DNA of 64,000 nt from Thermococcus aggregans (GTDB taxonomy: Archaea; Methanobacteriota_B; Thermococci; Thermococcales; Thermococcaceae): positions 1,477,054-1,541,053 of the forward strand of contig NZ_CP099582.1 of assembly GCF_024022995.1 (NCBI RefSeq). The letters run 5' to 3'. The notes under the pieces were generated by a model. That model did not search any database. It saw only the letters and a program-made list of their open reading frames with translations, and was not told the origin of the DNA. Positions 41,272 to 50,322 of the stretch are shown piece by piece (positions within the stretch are counted from its first letter, which is position 1; every line of letters begins with the position of its first letter). The position numbers and the translations under genes are program-made.

Positions 41272-42342
41272 TCATCCTATCTTGTATCTCAACAATGCAG
41301 CAATTCCACCAAGTGCCTTGAGCTTCTCTCCCCCTTCATGCTCCGAGCTCACTATCACTACCTCTCCTCTCGTGCTCCTTACGAACTCCATTATTTGCTC
41401 TATTTTATCCTTAACATCCGATTTTAACAGCTCATCCAAAACTAAGAGAGTCTCTATAGCCCCATAATTCGCGGCTTCTTCAACCTCTTTCAAACCATAG
41501 GCAACCAATCCATTCTTTGCTATCTCCTCAATAACTCTTTCCACAAGCTGAATTTCCTTGGCGACTCTGTTTTCGTGGTAGACCCTATCAACGGTACCCC
41601 TCCTAATGACCTCATAAATGCCCGTTCTTCCGGTAACGCTTGTATCCTCTAAGACAACTTTCTTAGCCAAATCAGGATAGTTTTCACTCAAGAACTTGTA
41701 GAAGTTTTCCTTTGTGAATCCCGGCCCGGCTACAATAGCTTTGTCCACGTTTTCCCTTTTCATTATGTCAATCATTGTCTTGGCGAGCTCATGGAAGAAC
41801 TTTTTCTCTTCGCTCTCCCTGTCCGAGTTATATCTCTTCCCTCCAAGGTTGTGGGTTATGTTTGCTATGATTTCAACACCATACTCCCTAACAACCGCTA
41901 TATCAGCTTCTCCCTCGTCAATCACAACTATCATAACCCTCGCTCTTTGAGAAGCTTTAACAGCCTCCTCTAATCTCTCAAGGTGATGTCTTTTCCACTT
42001 CTCTTTCTGTATTGTTATCGTGCTGTTCTCTTCAACGGCTATCGTGTGGTATTTCCCAAGAGGGACTTCCTCTCTGGAGGTATATACTATGGGGCCGGTT
42101 ATCCTCAGAGCGTTTGCAAACTTGCGGAGGTTTACCTTCTCCACCTTAACCCCAAGAAACACCGGGATAGCTTGGACTTTTTCTGGCCTTAGAGAATCGC
42201 TCCTCTGGCTTTGTTTTCTGAGAGTTTTAGCGTAAACTACGTCGCCTTCCTCAATGATGTGATAAAGATGCCAGAGGTCATCGAGAGTCTCGACTTTAAC
42301 TTTGATTTTACCCTCTTTGGGGTCTTGATGAACTATCTTCAC
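41272..42342 (-). CDS. pelA: Pelota (archaeal Dom34), mRNA surveillance factor
   Basis: About 356 residues in three eRF1-like domains: the Sm-like N-terminus (LDDLWHLYHIIEEGDVV), a central domain (RARVMIVVIDEGEADIAVV and HNLGGKRYNSD), and the C-terminal L7Ae-like domain (NGLVAYGLKEVEEAANYGA, then VVIVSSEHEGGEKL). Pelota binds stalled ribosomes with aEF1A and ABCE1 to rescue them. By comparison with relatives the start is most likely the GTG at 42342 (VKIVHQD), with GGTGGTGA upstream; a TTG at 42354 is also in frame. Single gene, divergent from rpl15e. Confidence 0.93.
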   Translation of the reverse strand: MKIVHQDPKEGKIKVKVETLDDLWHLYHIIEEGDVVYAKTLRKQSQRSDSLRPEKVQAIPVFLGVKVEKVNLRKFANALRITGPIVYTSREEVPLGKYHTIAVEENSTITIQKEKWKRHHLERLEEAVKASQRARVMIVVIDEGEADIAVVREYGVEIIANITHNLGGKRYNSDRESEEKKFFHELAKTMIDIMKRENVDKAIVAGPGFTKENFYKFLSENYPDLAKKVVLEDTSVTGRTGIYEVIRRGTVDRVYHENRVAKEIQLVERVIEEIAKNGLVAYGLKEVEEAANYGAIETLLVLDELLKSDVKDKIEQIMEFVRSTRGEVVIVSSEHEGGEKLKALGGIAALLRYKIG

Positions 42343-42421
42343 TCTCACCACCAACTCAAGATTTGTGGCTTACCTTTTAAATAATGGGGCGCAACTTTTA
42401 AAAAGCAATGTCTTTTATTCA

Positions 42422-42498
42422 CCACGACTAGGCGGGTTTAGCCCGCGGGATGTTCCGCTCTGCGGAGAACCACAAACAGCGAAAACGAGGTGGAAAAT
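42422..42498 (+). promoter_or_regulatory. Structured G+C-rich leader of rpl15e
   Basis: A TATA-like ACTTTTAAAAA at about 42389-42399 would start transcription near 42422. The leader then holds two hairpins: GCGGG-TTTAG-CCCGC at 42432-42446, and GTTCCGC-TCT-GCGGAGAAC at 42452-42470. The high G+C is unusual between genes here. GAGGTGG, the ribosome binding site, lies downstream of both. An L15e-binding autoregulatory element is possible, or an embedded small RNA; neither is shown. Confidence 0.45.
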
Positions 42499-43083
42499 AT
42501 GGGAATGTACAAGTACATTAGGCAAGCTTGGAAAAGCCCAAAAAAGAGCTACGTCGGAGAACTCCTCAAGCAGAGGATGATTAAGTGGAGAAGAGAGCCA
42601 AGCGTCGTTAGAATTGAGAGGCCAACAAGACTCGATAGGGCTAGGAGCTTAGGTTATCAGGCAAAACAGGGTTATGTTGTCGTTAGAGTTAGAGTGAGAA
42701 GAGGCGGAAGGAAGAGACCAAGGTGGAAGGGCGGAAGAAAGCCCTCTAAGATGGGTCAGGTTAAGTATTCACCCAAGAAGAGCCTCCAGTGGATTGCTGA
42801 GGAAAAGGCAGCAAGAAAGTTCCCCAACCTTGAAGTTCTTAACTCTTACTGGGTTGGCGAAGATGGGATGTACAAGTGGTTTGAGGTAATTTTAGTTGAC
42901 CCACACCACCCAGTTATTAAGTCTGATCCAAAGATAGCCTGGATTGCTGGAAAGGATCACAAGGGTAGAGTCTTTAGAGGCCTTACAAGTGCTGGAAAGA
43001 GAAGCAGAGGACTGCTCAACAAGGGTAAGGGTGCTGAGAAGATTAGACCAAGCATCAGGGCAAACAGGGGTAGAGGTAAGTGA
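42499..43083 (+). CDS. rpl15e: Large-subunit ribosomal protein L15e
   Basis: 194 residues, very basic, starting [14 protein letters not shown]. The family motifs [18 protein letters not shown] and [20 protein letters not shown], and the basic tail [10 protein letters not shown], are all present. It is a 50S subunit protein that binds 23S rRNA. GAGGTGG lies 6-7 bases before the ATG; a GTG at 42490 is part of that site. It is a single gene behind a structured leader. Codon use leans to the highly expressed type. Confidence 0.96.
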   Translation: MGMYKYIRQAWKSPKKSYVGELLKQRMIKWRREPSVVRIERPTRLDRARSLGYQAKQGYVVVRVRVRRGGRKRPRWKGGRKPSKMGQVKYSPKKSLQWIAEEKAARKFPNLEVLNSYWVGEDGMYKWFEVILVDPHHPVIKSDPKIAWIAGKDHKGRVFRGLTSAGKRSRGLLNKGKGAEKIRPSIRANRGRGK

Positions 43084-43246
43084 TTTAGTTTTCTTATCTT
43101 CTTTTCTCTTAAATCTACCATTTGCGTTTAATTCTCAACTGCTAATATCCTTTTATGACTCTTTGCAACTGTCTTTTAGTAATGCTTAAATTTCATGAAC
43201 GACACGTTTTAAAGTGGAAGAGTGAAGAACCTCTGAGGTGAGAGAC

Positions 43247-43702
43247 ATGGCAAAGCTTCAGGCTCATCATATAAGGGTATCAACTTTTGCCCATGCAACA
43301 GAGGATCCAGAAAAAGTCCTCGAAGCCATGGGGACTTTTTTTCCCGAGGATATTCCGTCAGAAGACATAGAGTTTGAGATAATCGAAACCGAGGGTTATT
43401 TTGGAAATCCAATAAAAGTGATAAACGCTGAAGTAAAGAGGAGCAGAAGCGTAAAAAAGATGCTGGAGCACCTTAAAAATCTCCTAAGTGAAGAAGATAA
43501 AGAGTATCTCTTGGAAAACCTTGAAGAAAAAGTTGATGAGACCGGGACGTTCTTTATCCGCTTCAGCAAACAGAAGGCATATTTAGGAGAGGCAGTAATA
43601 GGAGAAGGAGAGGACGTTATCCAGGTCAAGATAAAAGTCAAGGCCTTCCCAATGAGGAAAGAAACAGTCGTAAAAGCAATTAAGGAGTGGCTGAGCGAAT
43701 GA
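43247..43702 (+). CDS. RNA-binding protein, exosome-associated type (COG1325)
   Basis: 151 residues from [20 protein letters not shown]. The alpha/beta pattern and the segment [20 protein letters not shown] belong to the archaeal COG1325 family of double-stranded-RNA-binding-like proteins, predicted to work with the exosome. GAGGTGAGAGAC precedes the ATG. Its stop overlaps the Rpp30 start (ATGA at 43699-43702), so it is translated together with an RNase P subunit, which supports a role in RNA processing. Confidence 0.82.
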   Translation: MAKLQAHHIRVSTFAHATEDPEKVLEAMGTFFPEDIPSEDIEFEIIETEGYFGNPIKVINAEVKRSRSVKKMLEHLKNLLSEEDKEYLLENLEEKVDETGTFFIRFSKQKAYLGEAVIGEGEDVIQVKIKVKAFPMRKETVVKAIKEWLSE

Positions 43703-44340
43703 AGTGGGTTGAAATGGACATCAGAAGCGAGGAAGCTTATAATCAAGCTAAGGAATGGTACGATGAGGTTGTCTTTACAAAGAAGATCTATTTGAAAAGC
43801 TCCCCAAATTTTGAGGAGCTCAAAAGTGAAGTCAAAAGCCTCAGGGAAAAATACGAAAAAGTTGCCCTGCTACTCATTACAGAAAAGCCTTCTCTGGTAA
43901 GGGAAGTAAGGAAAAGGATTTCAAATGCACTTATTTACGTGCAGGGTGGCAATCTAAGGGTTGTTAGATTTGCGATAGAGAACAAGGTCGATGCAATAAT
44001 TTCTCCAGAATACGGGAGAAAAGATTCCGGCCTTGATCATGTCCTTGCGAGACTAGCAGCAAGGAACGACGTCGCAATAGGATTTGCTCTTTCTCCTCTT
44101 CTAAGGGCAAACTCCTATGAAAGAGCCAATATTCTGAAGTTTATGATGAGAAACTGGCGGCTTGTGGATAAGTATAAAGTGCCAAGATTTTTGACTTCCT
44201 CTGCTGAGTCCAAGTGGGAAGTACGTTTTCCTAGAGATTTAATGAGCCTTGGGATAAACATTGGCATGGAAATTCCGCAAGCAAAGGCTTCGCTAAGTTT
44301 TTACCCCGAAATGATACTAAAAAAGTTCAAAAAGAGTTAG
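43699..44340 (+). CDS. rnp3: RNase P protein component 3 (Rpp30)
   Basis: 213 residues from [15 protein letters not shown]. It has the PHP-like TIM barrel of Rpp30, with typical segments [37 protein letters not shown] and a C-terminal [15 protein letters not shown]. It forms the catalytic-domain protein pair with Pop5 in archaeal RNase P, which matures tRNA 5' ends. The ATG overlaps the previous stop by 4 bases; an earlier in-frame start at 43687 lies within that gene and is less likely. Confidence 0.92.
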   Translation: MKWVEMDIRSEEAYNQAKEWYDEVVFTKKIYLKSSPNFEELKSEVKSLREKYEKVALLLITEKPSLVREVRKRISNALIYVQGGNLRVVRFAIENKVDAIISPEYGRKDSGLDHVLARLAARNDVAIGFALSPLLRANSYERANILKFMMRNWRLVDKYKVPRFLTSSAESKWEVRFPRDLMSLGINIGMEIPQAKASLSFYPEMILKKFKKS

Positions 44341-44347
44341 AAAGGTG

Positions 44348-45454
44348 TTACTCGTTTTCTTCAAGCAAACGAGTTAACAATGCCCACTGCTGGTCTTCAA
44401 AAGCCTCCTTTTCTGCAACGAGTATTAGAGTCCCCTTATGACTTACAACAAAATCCTTCAACCTGTTTAGGAATTTTATTACACTTGTGAACTCATTGTA
44501 CATGACCAAATATTCCAGACAGTCTATTATTATAATTCCCCTACCCCCAGCCTCTTCAATGGCTTTTAAGTATTTGTATGATAACTCTGTCATTTTCTCT
44601 AAGTTCGTAGGCGGGATTGCTTCTACTCCGCTCTCTTTGGTAGCTGTAGTCACAAAATAATAAGTCCACGTCTCCGGGATATTGGTCAAAGTTCTTACAA
44701 ATGCAAGGACGGGCGCATCTTTCAGTTTTTCTTTTATCCTTTTGTACTTTTCCGAGTTTATTATCTTGACACCGGGCTCTATCTCGACTTCATGGATTTC
44801 CATCGTTTTTAGCTTGAGGAATTGTTCCGAAGATGCCAATTTTATCGTTAATGAAGTCAACATTACAATTAATACCATTGAGATTCCATAGCCTATAAGC
44901 GGATACACTTCACTGGGGTTTATGTAGATTAGCGGGATCGGAAGCAAATGTAAACCAAAGAGAATAAGTGCGCCTTTTAGATAAGCAATCTTTTTCCCAT
45001 AAATCTCTTCAATTTCGCCTATTTGCAACCCTGCAATAACAAAGAAAAATGCTGCAACACTATGAGAACTTAAAAGCGAAGCAAATCCTGTAGCTTTGGA
45101 GTCTGCTGTGTAATCCACTAAAACCGTATAAATGGTCAAGGCAAGAGCTAGTGCTAGGAATTTTGATATCTTTGTGGGGTCTAATTGTAATCCATTATTT
45201 TCCTCCCAAATCAAATTAATACTTCCCAAAAAGAACAGTATTGAAACTAGAATTACCAAGATACTAGCAATGTAGGGATTACCAGCATTGTAAGTCAACA
45301 CAAGCAGAAAATCAAAAAGCCATGTCAATGACAAATACAAAGCGGATTTTCTCCTATTTTTAAGGTAAACTCTAAGTATCAGTCCAAATGCGAGCAAATC
45401 CGCAATTAATACGATTGCACCTTCAAACATCCCTATTAGCTGGTAGTTTACCAT
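44348..45454 (-). CDS. DUF835 protein with N-terminal seven-helix membrane domain
   Basis: 368 residues. The first 215 contain about seven membrane segments. The cytoplasmic C-terminal part (about 245-368) is a DUF835 domain: APVLAFVRTL, GRGIIIIDCLEYLVMYNEFT and GTLILVAEKEAF. DUF835 is an archaeal alpha/beta domain of unknown function, commonly fused to membrane or sensor domains. GGGGTGGTTTAG precedes the ATG, which lies 32 bases inside the end of the upstream LuxE/PaaK-like gene, so the two are translationally linked. A signalling or membrane-scaffold role is inferred. Confidence 0.75.
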   Translation of the reverse strand: MVNYQLIGMFEGAIVLIADLLAFGLILRVYLKNRRKSALYLSLTWLFDFLLVLTYNAGNPYIASILVILVSILFFLGSINLIWEENNGLQLDPTKISKFLALALALTIYTVLVDYTADSKATGFASLLSSHSVAAFFFVIAGLQIGEIEEIYGKKIAYLKGALILFGLHLLPIPLIYINPSEVYPLIGYGISMVLIVMLTSLTIKLASSEQFLKLKTMEIHEVEIEPGVKIINSEKYKRIKEKLKDAPVLAFVRTLTNIPETWTYYFVTTATKESGVEAIPPTNLEKMTELSYKYLKAIEEAGGRGIIIIDCLEYLVMYNEFTSVIKFLNRLKDFVVSHKGTLILVAEKEAFEDQQWALLTRLLEENE

Positions 45455-46508
45455 CTAAACCACCCCTCTTAGGATTGGCAAATCCATCCCATGCAAACGG
45501 TTTTGTAGGAGGAATTCTTGTTATTTCCTCATTTTCAATTTTAATAATCAATATCTCTGGTCTCGCTATAACAAGAGCCATTTTTCCTCTTTCTCTATAC
45601 TTTACCACTCTGTAACCGTTGTCTTCTTTGACCAACGGAAGTGCAATTGTGAATGGATAGTTAGGGTAATATACGATGTCATTATTTTTAACCATTCCCA
45701 CTAGGTCACCAAATGCATAATGGCCGTACAACGGAATTATTGTCCCATTTGGAAACTCCTCCTGGAGCTCTTTGAGGTACTGGATTGTAATCTCCAGCCC
45801 ACTAAGGATTATCGTTTCTATGTTCTCCAATTGGTGCAAAAAGAGATCTAACAATGGAGGGGCACTTCTTATGGTATTTATTTTATCTTTCTCGAGTACC
45901 CTCCTCGTGTATTTAACTAGCGGCGCTAATCTGCCCCTTAAAAGATATTCCAGTCCTTTTTCATACAACTCTCTTTTTATCCCATCGGTTTCGAACCCAA
46001 TAAAATATAAAAGGCCACTATACGACCAGACTAGCTCACTAATTTCTTCCTGGTACCAACCATAGGGTCCATGTGCAATTGCCCTCATCTTGTGTTTTTC
46101 GTCATACTTTTCATTCAATTTGTAAACCTCATCGAAAGACAATTTTAAGTATTTCACAAGAACCTTTACGTACTCATAGTCCCAATGTCCAATTGCTCTT
46201 TCCCCGGTTGTACCTGATGATTGATAAAACCGTATCTTTCCATTATAATTTTCAGGGAGAAACTCCAGCCAATTATTTCTTAAGTATTCCTCTTCAACAA
46301 ACAGACCTTGATTAAAAATTTTCTCAAATATCTCCTCCAAGCTCCCTTCAAAAATTTCTTCCAAATTGAACTTACTCCGTTGTTTCTTCCAATATGGGGT
46401 GTGTGACAGGTGGTATTCAAAAACCCTCCATAGGTACTCTCGTATTTGTTCTTTATCAATTTTTAGAGGATTTTGGTATTCGCTTATTATATTTTCATAC
46501 ACTACCAT
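45423..46508 (-). CDS. LuxE/PaaK-like acyl-adenylating protein, C-terminal lid reduced
   Basis: 361 residues. The adenylate-forming signature FYQSSGTTGERAIGHWDYE (about 97-115) is present, followed by a Rossmann-like core and a PLYGHYAFGD segment where related enzymes have an aromatic-G-x-T-E motif. The C-terminus ends soon after (PFAWDGFANPKRGG) without the GK-containing lid subdomain, so it looks like LuxE-type acyl-protein synthetases, or a half-reaction enzyme. GGAGGGATATA precedes the ATG. It is divergent from a second member at 46689 and overlaps the DUF835 gene. The substrate is unknown; a fatty or aryl acid is likely. Confidence 0.72.
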   Translation of the reverse strand: MVVYENIISEYQNPLKIDKEQIREYLWRVFEYHLSHTPYWKKQRSKFNLEEIFEGSLEEIFEKIFNQGLFVEEEYLRNNWLEFLPENYNGKIRFYQSSGTTGERAIGHWDYEYVKVLVKYLKLSFDEVYKLNEKYDEKHKMRAIAHGPYGWYQEEISELVWSYSGLLYFIGFETDGIKRELYEKGLEYLLRGRLAPLVKYTRRVLEKDKINTIRSAPPLLDLFLHQLENIETIILSGLEITIQYLKELQEEFPNGTIIPLYGHYAFGDLVGMVKNNDIVYYPNYPFTIALPLVKEDNGYRVVKYRERGKMALVIARPEILIIKIENEEITRIPPTKPFAWDGFANPKRGGLDGKLPANRDV

Positions 46509-46688
46509 TATATCCCTCCTCCAAAAATGATATCATAGAGGTATTAAGGTTCATAACTATGTTTCGAAGTTCTTAATTAATGCTTACTTATTATTGACGT
46601 TTATTAATGTTTCTAAAACTAACTAAAAAACCTTAAATATTTTGACAACACCAAACCAAAATAAGTTAAAACAAGAAGGTGAGTTTTA

Positions 46689-47969
46689 ATGAACGGGTTG
46701 ATACTTGGAAAAACAGATAAAGAAGAACTTAGATATACCATTGAAACTGCTTATAATTTCACCGCATTATGGAAAGAAAGGTTCGAAGAATTAAACATAA
46801 ACGATTTATGCCCTGAATATTTTCTCAGCAATATAAACAGGATACATGTAACCCCTCATGACCTCAACGATAAAGAGAGAGTATGCCCGGAATATATCAA
46901 AGAAAAAAAAGTTTTCCATGGAATTATGAGGACCAGCGGCACAACTGGAGAACCAAAAAGGATACCTTTTACAAAGGATGACAAAAAGAGATATGGTCGG
47001 CAAGCTTGGCCATGGGTAAGTGTTTATCTCGACAACGGATCCACGATAGCATCGTTTTTTCCACAATTGCCTTCTTCTTCGGGAGTATTCGCTTTTGGGG
47101 CTCTTGAATCAGTAGACGCAAAGATAGCATACCACCAGATCCCAATACAATACTTGCGAATGAAGGATGCACTACTAAAGGAGTTCAAAAGTATAAAACC
47201 AAACGTCCTATTTGCTCTGACAACTGCAGCTTATGTGTTAGGTTTAACACTCCCTGAAGATATCAAAAATGACATTCAAGTAATAGTAGTAGGCGGAGAA
47301 ACGCTGACAGAAGAACTCGCAAGAGCTACCCTCGAGAATTTCCCGAATGCTATTATAGTTGATAATTTCGGCAACACAGAAGATGGGATAACAGGATACA
47401 GGATAATAACAAAGAACAAAGTAGAATCCTTTTCCTTCCCCGAGTCTATGATTATATTAAAACCGGATGGGGACGATGAGTACAAGGAGTATCACGAAAT
47501 CTACATTACCAAAATAATGAAAGAGGGAGAACTTACAGGATTGCCATTATTCAATTACAAGATTGGAGATTTGGCAAAAGTCGTTGATGGTAAAGTCATG
47601 AACATAATCAGAGTAAAAGACGTTGTGAGCTTATCTGGAGCAAAACTCCACATAGACCAAGTTATGGACATCGTTCATAGATATCCCTTCCTAGTAGACT
47701 TTGTGATAATTTACCACCCTCTCTCGCCGGGTAATCCGAAACCAAAAGCCATAATAAGGGTGGGATACATTGGAGAAAAGCCCGCTGGCATAGAAGATGA
47801 AATAAGGGAGCTGATATATGAAGCCAACAACCCCGTTAGGTATGAAGTGGAAGAAGCAAAGTCTTCTGAGCTTATTGTAGAGGCAGTTCCAGCGGAAGAA
47901 GTTAGAAAAGGCCTGCCCCAAAAACCAGGCAAAACAAAGAGAATATTCATAGTTGGAAAAGACATCTAA
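46689..47969 (+). CDS. PaaK-like adenylate-forming enzyme (acyl-CoA ligase superfamily)
   Basis: 426 residues. The ATP-binding loop is IMRTSGTTGEPKRIPFT (about 79-95). It also has VIVVGGETLTEEL, the motif NFGNTEDGITGY, the hinge IGDLAKVVDG and a C-terminal lid ending GKTKRIFIVGKDI, with the conserved Lys. This is the full phenylacetate-CoA ligase/F390-synthetase fold. AGAAGGTGAG precedes the ATG, and a TATA-like CTTAAATATTTTG lies about 45-55 bases upstream. It is divergent from a second, shorter member. The acid and acceptor (CoA, protein or other) are unknown. Confidence 0.78.
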   Translation: MNGLILGKTDKEELRYTIETAYNFTALWKERFEELNINDLCPEYFLSNINRIHVTPHDLNDKERVCPEYIKEKKVFHGIMRTSGTTGEPKRIPFTKDDKKRYGRQAWPWVSVYLDNGSTIASFFPQLPSSSGVFAFGALESVDAKIAYHQIPIQYLRMKDALLKEFKSIKPNVLFALTTAAYVLGLTLPEDIKNDIQVIVVGGETLTEELARATLENFPNAIIVDNFGNTEDGITGYRIITKNKVESFSFPESMIILKPDGDDEYKEYHEIYITKIMKEGELTGLPLFNYKIGDLAKVVDGKVMNIIRVKDVVSLSGAKLHIDQVMDIVHRYPFLVDFVIIYHPLSPGNPKPKAIIRVGYIGEKPAGIEDEIRELIYEANNPVRYEVEEAKSSELIVEAVPAEEVRKGLPQKPGKTKRIFIVGKDI

Positions 47970-48040
47970 CACTATTTTCTTTTTTCGTGAGGCAAAATTA
48001 TTTAACTTGAGAGCATTAATTCTATTTTGGGTGAGAAATT

Positions 48041-49291
48041 ATGAAGCCAAAGATAATTCACGATCCCATTCATGGGAGTATGAAGGTAAGCGGACTCATA
48101 TTGGATCTCATAAAAACCCCAGAATTTCAAAGACTAAGGAACATAAAGCAATTAGGTCTTGCGTACCTTGTCTATCCCGGCGCAAACCATTCTCGCTTTG
48201 AGCACTCCCTCGGCACATATAACATTGCGAAACGGCTTGGTACAGAGCTTGATCTCAGCGAGGAGGAACAAACTCTTCTAGAGGCAGCCGCTTTGCTTCA
48301 CGACATTGGTCACGGCCCGTTTTCGCACACGTTTGAGCAAATATATGAGCACTACGTCAGAGAATACGATCACATGCATCTTGGCCAAAACATCATACTC
48401 GGAAAAATCGACATAATAGACGGAGACATAGATGGAAGGCAATTCATACCCGAGATACTGGAGTTTTACGGCTACGAGCCAAAGGAAGTTGCCAATCTTA
48501 TTCTGGGAAAATACGAGAAAAAGTACCTTGGACAAGCACTACATGGAGACGTCGATGCTGATCAGCTCGACTACCTCATCAGAGATGCCCACTACACCGG
48601 TGTAGCCCATGGGATAATTGACCTTGAGAGGCTTTTGAAAGTCATAAGAATCCACAATAATGAACTTGTGGTCGATGAAAAGGGAGTAGAGGCTGTTGAA
48701 GGGATGATGGTTGCTAGGGCGCTAATGTACTCCAGAGTTTACTTCCACCACACGGTGAAGATAGCAGAGGGGATGCTAACGAGAGCATTGGAGTTCGCTC
48801 TTGAGGATGGTCATCTCTGGGACTTCTGGAAAATGACCGACTGCAGGGTTCTTGTAGAGCTTGAGGACTTGGAAGGCTACCCAAGAGAGATCGTAAAGCG
48901 CATTAAATACCGCGACTTGTTTAAGGCGGCAGTGCTATTGGGAGCAGATGAGCTCACTACTGAGGAAAAAAGAGAATTGCTGACAGTTTACAGGAACATA
49001 AAGAAGCGGCAGGAACTTGAAAGAAAATTAGCAGATGCTGTAGGAGCGAGAGAGGGGGAAGTCATTATAGAATTCTCGACGGCTGACCTAATGCTTACAG
49101 AGCCAAGATTAAAGTCAACAGAAATCGGAGTGATAATGCACAATGGAGAAGTGAAGCCCCTAACAAAGGTCACACCCCTTGCAAATGCTCTCAAGAGGCG
49201 CCAAACACCAAGATGGGCTGTTATGATTGCATCACCGTCAAAATACGTTGACAAAATTAGAGAAGTATGGAGAAAAGTCCTCTTCAGCTAG
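48041..49291 (+). CDS. HD-domain phosphohydrolase (SAMHD1/dGTPase-like)
   Basis: 416 residues. Metal site residues are H50 in GANHSRFEHSLGT, H87-D88 in LLHDIGHGPFSH and a later Asp in GDVDADQLDYLIRDAHYTG (near 176). The early IIHDPIHG motif is typical of the archaeal/bacterial SAMHD1-like group, which hydrolyses dNTPs to nucleosides and triphosphate. Its activity here is inferred. GGGTGAGAAATT precedes the ATG, and TTATTTAAC about 40 bases upstream may be the TATA box. It overlaps the convergent XRE regulator gene by 8 bases. Confidence 0.88.
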   Translation: MKPKIIHDPIHGSMKVSGLILDLIKTPEFQRLRNIKQLGLAYLVYPGANHSRFEHSLGTYNIAKRLGTELDLSEEEQTLLEAAALLHDIGHGPFSHTFEQIYEHYVREYDHMHLGQNIILGKIDIIDGDIDGRQFIPEILEFYGYEPKEVANLILGKYEKKYLGQALHGDVDADQLDYLIRDAHYTGVAHGIIDLERLLKVIRIHNNELVVDEKGVEAVEGMMVARALMYSRVYFHHTVKIAEGMLTRALEFALEDGHLWDFWKMTDCRVLVELEDLEGYPREIVKRIKYRDLFKAAVLLGADELTTEEKRELLTVYRNIKKRQELERKLADAVGAREGEVIIEFSTADLMLTEPRLKSTEIGVIMHNGEVKPLTKVTPLANALKRRQTPRWAVMIASPSKYVDKIREVWRKVLFS

Positions 49292-50243
49292 AAAGTTTTC
49301 TATTTATACTCTTTTTAAGCTCCTCAATCATTTCAATGAGCTCATCGGCATCCCTAATTTCGTTGAGCTTCTCCTTTGGAATGAGCGGAATTTCTCCAAC
49401 AACCTCGGTTCTGGTCTTTTCGAGAATAAAGAGTCCATCGCTTTGGATAATTTTGCTAACTTCATTTACCATTTGCGCCCTTTTAATTGTCGATACAGTT
49501 TTTCTCTCGCTTATACCGGTTAGAATTTTTACCCCTTCTTCCTTTGAGATGGCATCGAAGGGTGCTTTTTTGATTTTAACAACACCCATTCCAAACTCCT
49601 CTAAGCGCCTGAAGATTTCCTTTTCAAGTTCTGTCTCCGGTTCAACTTCCATCTTAGCTTCAACTTTAGCGTTAAGGATGTCAATAGGCTTTGCTACCGG
49701 GGCATCAAAAATCTCTTCAAGCCGCAGGGCAATCTCAATGCTCATAGCTTGCTCTCCCCGTTCATAGTTCTGAAGGCTCTTCCTTGAAACACCAAGAAGT
49801 TCTGCGAGTTCTCCAACGCTGTAACCGTGCCTTTCCCTGAGCTGTCGCAGATATTCGCCGTTAACCCTGACGTAAAAGCCCCCTCTCTCAGCGAAGATTG
49901 CAGGCAGTTCATTTTCCACAAGGATGTCGTAAAGGGTTTGAGGACTTAAAGCATAAACCCCATGCCTCTCGTACACTACTCCCTCTTCAAGCTCCTCGTT
50001 TTTAGACCTCAATCCTACGATAAGTGGAGAAGCCTCGAAAAGCTTGGCTAAACGCTTCAAATCTTCCGCCTGTTCCTCCGTAAGAGAGTCAATGTTTTGA
50101 AGTACCTTCACAAAGAGCAACAGAAAGAGCCTACTAGCCGCTAAGTCGAAGCATGATCCTTTAAACTCCATTCTAGCAACCCTAAATCCAGTCCCCCTGA
50201 ATATGCTCTCAACAATTCGCAATAGTCTTTCTTTTTCTCCCAT
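49284..50243 (-). CDS. XRE-type HTH transcriptional regulator (archaeal COG1395 family)
   Basis: 319 residues. A conserved archaeal N-terminal domain (about 1-115, FRGTGFRVARMEFKGSCFDL) precedes the lambda-repressor HTH at about 132-185 (LRQLRERHGYSVGELAELLG, then VSRKSLQNYERGEQAMS). A C-terminal alpha/beta domain follows. Relatives are conserved in all Thermococcales as putative HTH-type regulators. The ATG at 50243 follows a purine-rich leader, and TATA-like bases lie close to 50265. Targets are unknown. Divergent from tiaS. Confidence 0.82.
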   Translation of the reverse strand: MGEKERLLRIVESIFRGTGFRVARMEFKGSCFDLAASRLFLLLFVKVLQNIDSLTEEQAEDLKRLAKLFEASPLIVGLRSKNEELEEGVVYERHGVYALSPQTLYDILVENELPAIFAERGGFYVRVNGEYLRQLRERHGYSVGELAELLGVSRKSLQNYERGEQAMSIEIALRLEEIFDAPVAKPIDILNAKVEAKMEVEPETELEKEIFRRLEEFGMGVVKIKKAPFDAISKEEGVKILTGISERKTVSTIKRAQMVNEVSKIIQSDGLFILEKTRTEVVGEIPLIPKEKLNEIRDADELIEMIEELKKSINRKLSS

Positions 50244-50322
50244 ACCATTTATAAATAGGACTCAGAATTTAAAAGTTTTCTATTGATGGATAAACTTTTA
50301 ACCCTTAAACGCTTCCTACGGG

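Noticed and set aside
42431-42482. The L15e leader as an H/ACA guide RNA
   Set aside because: An ACA follows the second hairpin, but I could not build a proper pseudouridylation pocket with an upper K-turn stem, so it is kept only as a structured leader.
43190-43246. A C/D box sRNA before the COG1325 gene (ATGAACG ... GTGAAGA ... CTGA)
   Set aside because: The spacer between the C'-like box and CTGA is only 4 bases and the first box has two mismatches.
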